A DNA stretch of 10,782 nt, taken from assembly GCA_015143735.1 (NCBI GenBank), contig VKHC01000590.1, forward strand, positions 1 to 10,782, given 5' to 3'. How positions within the stretch are numbered: position 1 is the stretch's first letter; the number at the start of each line of letters is the position of its first letter. This DNA is from Synura sp. LO234KE. Its lineage: Eukaryota > Sar > Synurophyceae > Synurales > Mallomonadaceae. Below the pieces are notes generated by a model that was not told the DNA's origin, made no database searches, and worked only from the letters and a program-made list of their open reading frames with translations. This document shows positions 8,226 through 10,782 of this stretch, in pieces. Position numbers and translations under genes: made by a program.

Positions 8226-8528
8226 AACCACGAAAAGCACGGTGAAGCACTGTGGAAAGATGATCTTTACGTGGGAGATACAGACAGGAAAAGCTCGTCG
8301 GCTAGATGATATGTTTCATCAGTCAACTACATCCCAAAATTTGAAAACATGGATAGGAAAGAAATGCAAAGTTTCATCTACCAGATTACGAGATATGTCA
8401 GAAAAAATGAGGATGGAAAAAAGAAAAATACAAAGTGCCTTTTTGCAAGTGCCGAGATACATCTCATAAAAAACAGCATGAAAAGAAATCTGCAGAACCG
8501 TCTCTTGCAGGTGATGGTGTCAGATTGA
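8226..8528 (+). pseudogene. Possible broken coding region, unknown family
   Basis: After the minisatellite two plus frames compete. One, open from 7825, reaches TAA at 8467-8469. The other begins after a TAA at 8223-8225, is interrupted by TGA at 8307-8309, and then runs open 8310-8525 to TGA at 8526-8528. The second looks more protein-like, with segments such as GEALWKDDLYVGDTDRK before the stop and FENMDRKEMQSFIYQITRYV after it, then a Lys/Asn-rich stretch. An in-frame stop in otherwise coding-like sequence suggests a decayed gene or an exon with a mis-seen boundary. I do not recognise the protein. Confidence 0.2.
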
Positions 8529-9394
8529 CGATGCAATTTGCAAATTGAATTCTTCTTTTCTCTTTTTAAGAACGATAATGAAGATCCCTTATCATTCTGA
8601 AAGTATTCCGCATAAATATGCTACCTAGCTCTCTTCCACAGAAAGAAGATCTGTTTCAGATTTGAATCATTTAATTGAATCGGTTCTCAGCCATTTAACT
8701 TTGACGATTTTGCTTGTGCAATATCGTCGCCATCACTTTGAGACATATCTGTAAACAAATATTTTTGATTAAAGTATCGTTTGAAAAAATACCATTAATT
8801 AATCCTATTTGCCTTTGAAATTACATATTCCTTATTACGTTTTCTGCCCTTCGTTCTTTTTCAGCACCTTTCAGTTCATTTTACTACTAATTTTTGACTT
8901 AGCTTGTTTTTGAGCAATCACGAACGCGGATCGGATGGGTAATTGAGTGGCAAAATTATATAAGTCTAAAACAAAAAGATTGCGAGCAGATGGTTGGCTG
9001 CTTCATACGGCGATGCCAAATCTTTAAGATGGTGGTGTGATCAGCGAATGTATTTCTAAAGATGTAATCTTTTAAGAAAGCACCAGATAAATCTGGCACA
9101 AATAAAGATTTTCCTGACGAAGAAACTACAGAACGGATTGCTACAACTTGCAAATGGTGCACCGATGTACTATCTTATCAGATATTTCTTCCCGACTGTG
9201 ATAAATGATAATTATTTGATTTGTGCTTAAGCAGCTAATTTGGTAGACAGTCACGCATTCTCAAAGTAGAAAGGCAACGTTAATTATTCGTATCGTCGCA
9301 TTATGGAATAGCTCAAAACACGACGCAGAACACGCTTATCTGTTTTTAATACGTCGACGACAAACTACCTAACTAACGATCCGTGATCGTACAA
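8529..9394. other. AT-rich intergenic region downstream of the glycosyltransferase-like gene
   Basis: The DNA is strongly AT-rich with T-runs and ATTAATTAAT-like stretches. The one longer frame (8956-9162, minus) has no ATG and no motif. This segment holds the 3' flank of the minus-strand gene ending at 9395. No clear polyadenylation signal could be singled out. Confidence 0.45.
9152..9169 (-). repeat. Right copy of an 18-bp inverted repeat
   Basis: This is the reverse-complement partner of 8161-8178. The two copies bound about 1,009 bases of AT-rich DNA. They may be ends of a decayed element, shared protein-binding sites, or remnants of a duplicated sequence. Similarity does not clearly continue on either side. 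Confidence 0.55.
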
Positions 9395-10570
9395 CTACTC
9401 AAAAAAATTCTTACCCGAATCCCACTCTTTCTTATTGCTCAAGTAAGGCTTGGCAGCGAGCTTACCACATATATCTTTCACGTCTATTTTGAGCTTCTGT
9501 GTGGGGTTTATTGGTAAATTTTCTGATGAGAGTAAATTTAGAATGGTTGGTATATATTTCTCTCTGGGACAGGCTTCGTGGTAGTGATTGATGTTGCAAT
9601 GAAACGGATTAAAGCCACAGTGCCTTCCGAAGTCGGCGTTCTTATGATGATGTCGCGACACATTGAAGATGAAATATTCACAGGCGTATGCGTTGTCGAT
9701 GGGATCCCATAGTCCGGGGAGAGATGCAACGTGGCTGCAATTCGCCCACCAGTAGTTTCCCGAATAATGAGCATCTTGATATTCTACTCCGCAAGTGGAG
9801 TAACCATTCAGCAACGCGCGCAAACATGTGGACGGAAATTCGAGATTAAAAGCATTCATTTCATCTCTCCAATCAGACACCGGGCTCTTGCTCTTTTTAG
9901 GATATGTAGTTCCTTTACTATGAAAATAGTATATGTACGAATTTTTGCCTTCGTTCCGTTGTTGTCGACAATATCGATGAGCTGAATCAAAAGTGAAATA
10001 TTCCCCCTCCGTTAGATTAAACTCATTTGAAAGTTTCCTCAGCTCTCTTTTCTTCTCAGCGTCACCATATCTGTATGCACTTCGAGGAACCGTAGGTGCA
10101 TTTATCAATGTAATCTTATTCCGGTTCTTGAGGTCGAGCGTATTAACGAATGCGGTGATATTTTCATAATCGATCTTTGTACCAGCAACTGTCATTTGAA
10201 AATATTTGGAAATTTCCAATAAACTTGTCCACAATCTATTACCCCATTTGAGGTGTTGCCCAACAACTCTAAATCTGTTACCATCAACAATTTTCAGTTG
10301 TTCTGCAATCACAGATTCCCAATGATTTTGCCATTTTGAAGAATGATAAAATCCAGCTATTTCAATTTTATTTTCGTTCAATTTTTCAATGACATCCTGA
10401 AATCTTTTCTTCTCCAAATATCTCAATGCCATCTCTAAATCATCATCTGATCTTACATATTGCTTCAAGTTAGACTCTTGCTTCCCATTTTTCCGGTCAT
10501 TATTGGCAATCGCCGGCATCGTGTTGCCATGGAAAACGAGGAGTGACAATAATAATAATTTAACCACCAT
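9395..10570 (-). CDS. Secreted or lumenal glycosyltransferase-like protein, 391 residues
   Basis: This is a complete single-exon frame: ATG at 10568-10570 and TAG at 9395-9397. The first upstream in-frame codon of note is a TGA, so this ATG is the first available. Residues 1-22 form a signal peptide or anchor: a basic n-region (MVVK), a hydrophobic core (LLLLSLLVF) and a plausible A-I-A cleavage site before N23. Sequons N137-I-T, N185-L-T, N277-C-S and N303-V-S fit passage through the ER. The C-terminal half carries the most diagnostic block: YYFHSKGTTYP (about 214-224), DWRDEM (233-238), GYSTCGVEY (256-264), HYSGNYWWANC (268-278) and SLPGLWDP (283-290). Several Cys follow, suggesting disulfides. 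I associate this signature with glycosyltransferase-like proteins expanded in diatoms and found in some bacterial polysaccharide loci, so it probably acts on glycans in the Golgi or ER lumen. Donor, acceptor and activity are unknown. The coding call is firm; the enzymatic role is inferred. Confidence 0.85.
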   Translation of the reverse strand: MVVKLLLLSLLVFHGNTMPAIANNDRKNGKQESNLKQYVRSDDDLEMALRYLEKKRFQDVIEKLNENKIEIAGFYHSSKWQNHWESVIAEQLKIVDGNRFRVVGQHLKWGNRLWTSLLEISKYFQMTVAGTKIDYENITAFVNTLDLKNRNKITLINAPTVPRSAYRYGDAEKKRELRKLSNEFNLTEGEYFTFDSAHRYCRQQRNEGKNSYIYYFHSKGTTYPKKSKSPVSDWRDEMNAFNLEFPSTCLRALLNGYSTCGVEYQDAHYSGNYWWANCSHVASLPGLWDPIDNAYACEYFIFNVSRHHHKNADFGRHCGFNPFHCNINHYHEACPREKYIPTILNLLSSENLPINPTQKLKIDVKDICGKLAAKPYLSNKKEWDSGKNFFE

Positions 10571-10641
10571 TTCAATTTTTTTAGCCCGTGGTGCTTGTCA
10601 ATTCTGTCGTACATTTTCATGTAGTGTTAGGTGTTAGTACG
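10571..10641. promoter_or_regulatory. Short divergent intergenic region, possible bidirectional promoter
   Basis: Only 71 bases separate the start codon of the minus-strand gene (10570) from the ATG of the plus-strand frame (10642). The region contains a T-run (10575-10581), TTGTCA, and a tandem 7-mer GTGTTAG at 10624-10637. No TATA box is evident. If both frames are real genes, their 5' leaders are very short or their promoters overlap coding sequence. Confidence 0.3.
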
Positions 10642-10782
10642 ATGACCAATATTCCTAGCTATTACTTTGCATTTGTGATTCAAAATGGTGATGAAAGCCA
10701 ACTTGCTGAATTATGTTCTCATAATTTTGATAATGCCTATAATATTTATAGACAATGGGGCGTAAGAAATACTAATATGTTG
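10642..10782 (+). CDS. 5' end of an unrecognised gene, cut by the right edge
   Basis: An ATG at 10642 opens 47 codons that run off the window without a stop. The frame is closed upstream by TAG at 10582-10584. The start reads MTNIPSYYFAFVIQNGDESQ and the composition is protein-like, with a short hydrophobic segment (YYFAFVI) and then polar, Asn/Tyr-rich sequence. There is no signal peptide that I would trust. The frame is divergent from the glycosyltransferase-like gene. The family is not recognisable from this fragment. Confidence 0.45.
   Translation, partial: MTNIPSYYFAFVIQNGDESQLAELCSHNFDNAYNIYRQWGVRNTNML

Noticed and set aside
7825-8469. A 214-codon plus-strand frame spanning the minisatellite
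   Set aside because: Its first half is open mainly because the C-rich repeat contains no stop-forming sequence, the repeat units are not multiples of three, and the second half competes with a more protein-like frame. I do not call it a gene.
8956-9162. Minus-strand frame of 68 codons
   Set aside because: It begins at a GTG with an upstream in-frame stop and no ATG, and lacks motifs, so it is more likely chance in AT-rich DNA.

Overview
The window looks like nuclear DNA of a eukaryote: AT-rich, gene-poor, with long stretches lacking any convincing reading frame, GT-AG intron signatures, a C-rich minisatellite, and one clear secretory-pathway protein with N-glycosylation sequons. The best taxonomic hint is the protein at 9395-10570. 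Its HSKG / DWRxxM / HYSGNxWWA signature is one I associate with glycosyltransferase-like families expanded in diatoms and related stramenopile algae. I therefore favour a diatom or other stramenopile, but this rests on one family recalled from memory.

Layout. The left edge (2-520, +) is the 3' end of an open frame that enters from outside the window; its family is not recognised. From 521 to about 2300 I see no supportable gene, only homopolymer runs and chance frames. A fragment resembling the 5' half of a tRNA-Asp lies at 2305-2330. At 2654-3239 a pair of exon-like segments is separated by a well-formed GT-AG intron (2735-3035). From 3240 to 5302 there is ambiguous DNA with short open frames, including a possible small spliced gene at 4467-4757. 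A 244-codon frame of unknown family runs on the minus strand at 5303-6037. A 66-codon frame with two CxxC pairs lies at 7040-7240. The stretch 7825-8530 holds a 40-bp minisatellite (7937-8080) followed by coding-looking but broken frames. An 18-bp inverted repeat links 8161-8178 with 9152-9169.

The right end is the most gene-like part. An intact single-exon gene on the minus strand (9395-10570) encodes a predicted secreted or lumenal glycosyltransferase-like protein of 391 residues. Only 71 bases upstream of its start codon, a second frame begins on the plus strand and runs off the edge (10642-10782), which suggests a compact divergent gene pair.

I found no CRISPR array, rRNA, intact tRNA, recognisable transposase or reverse transcriptase, and no multi-gene system. 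Apart from the 9395-10570 gene, all coding calls are tentative and are marked as such.
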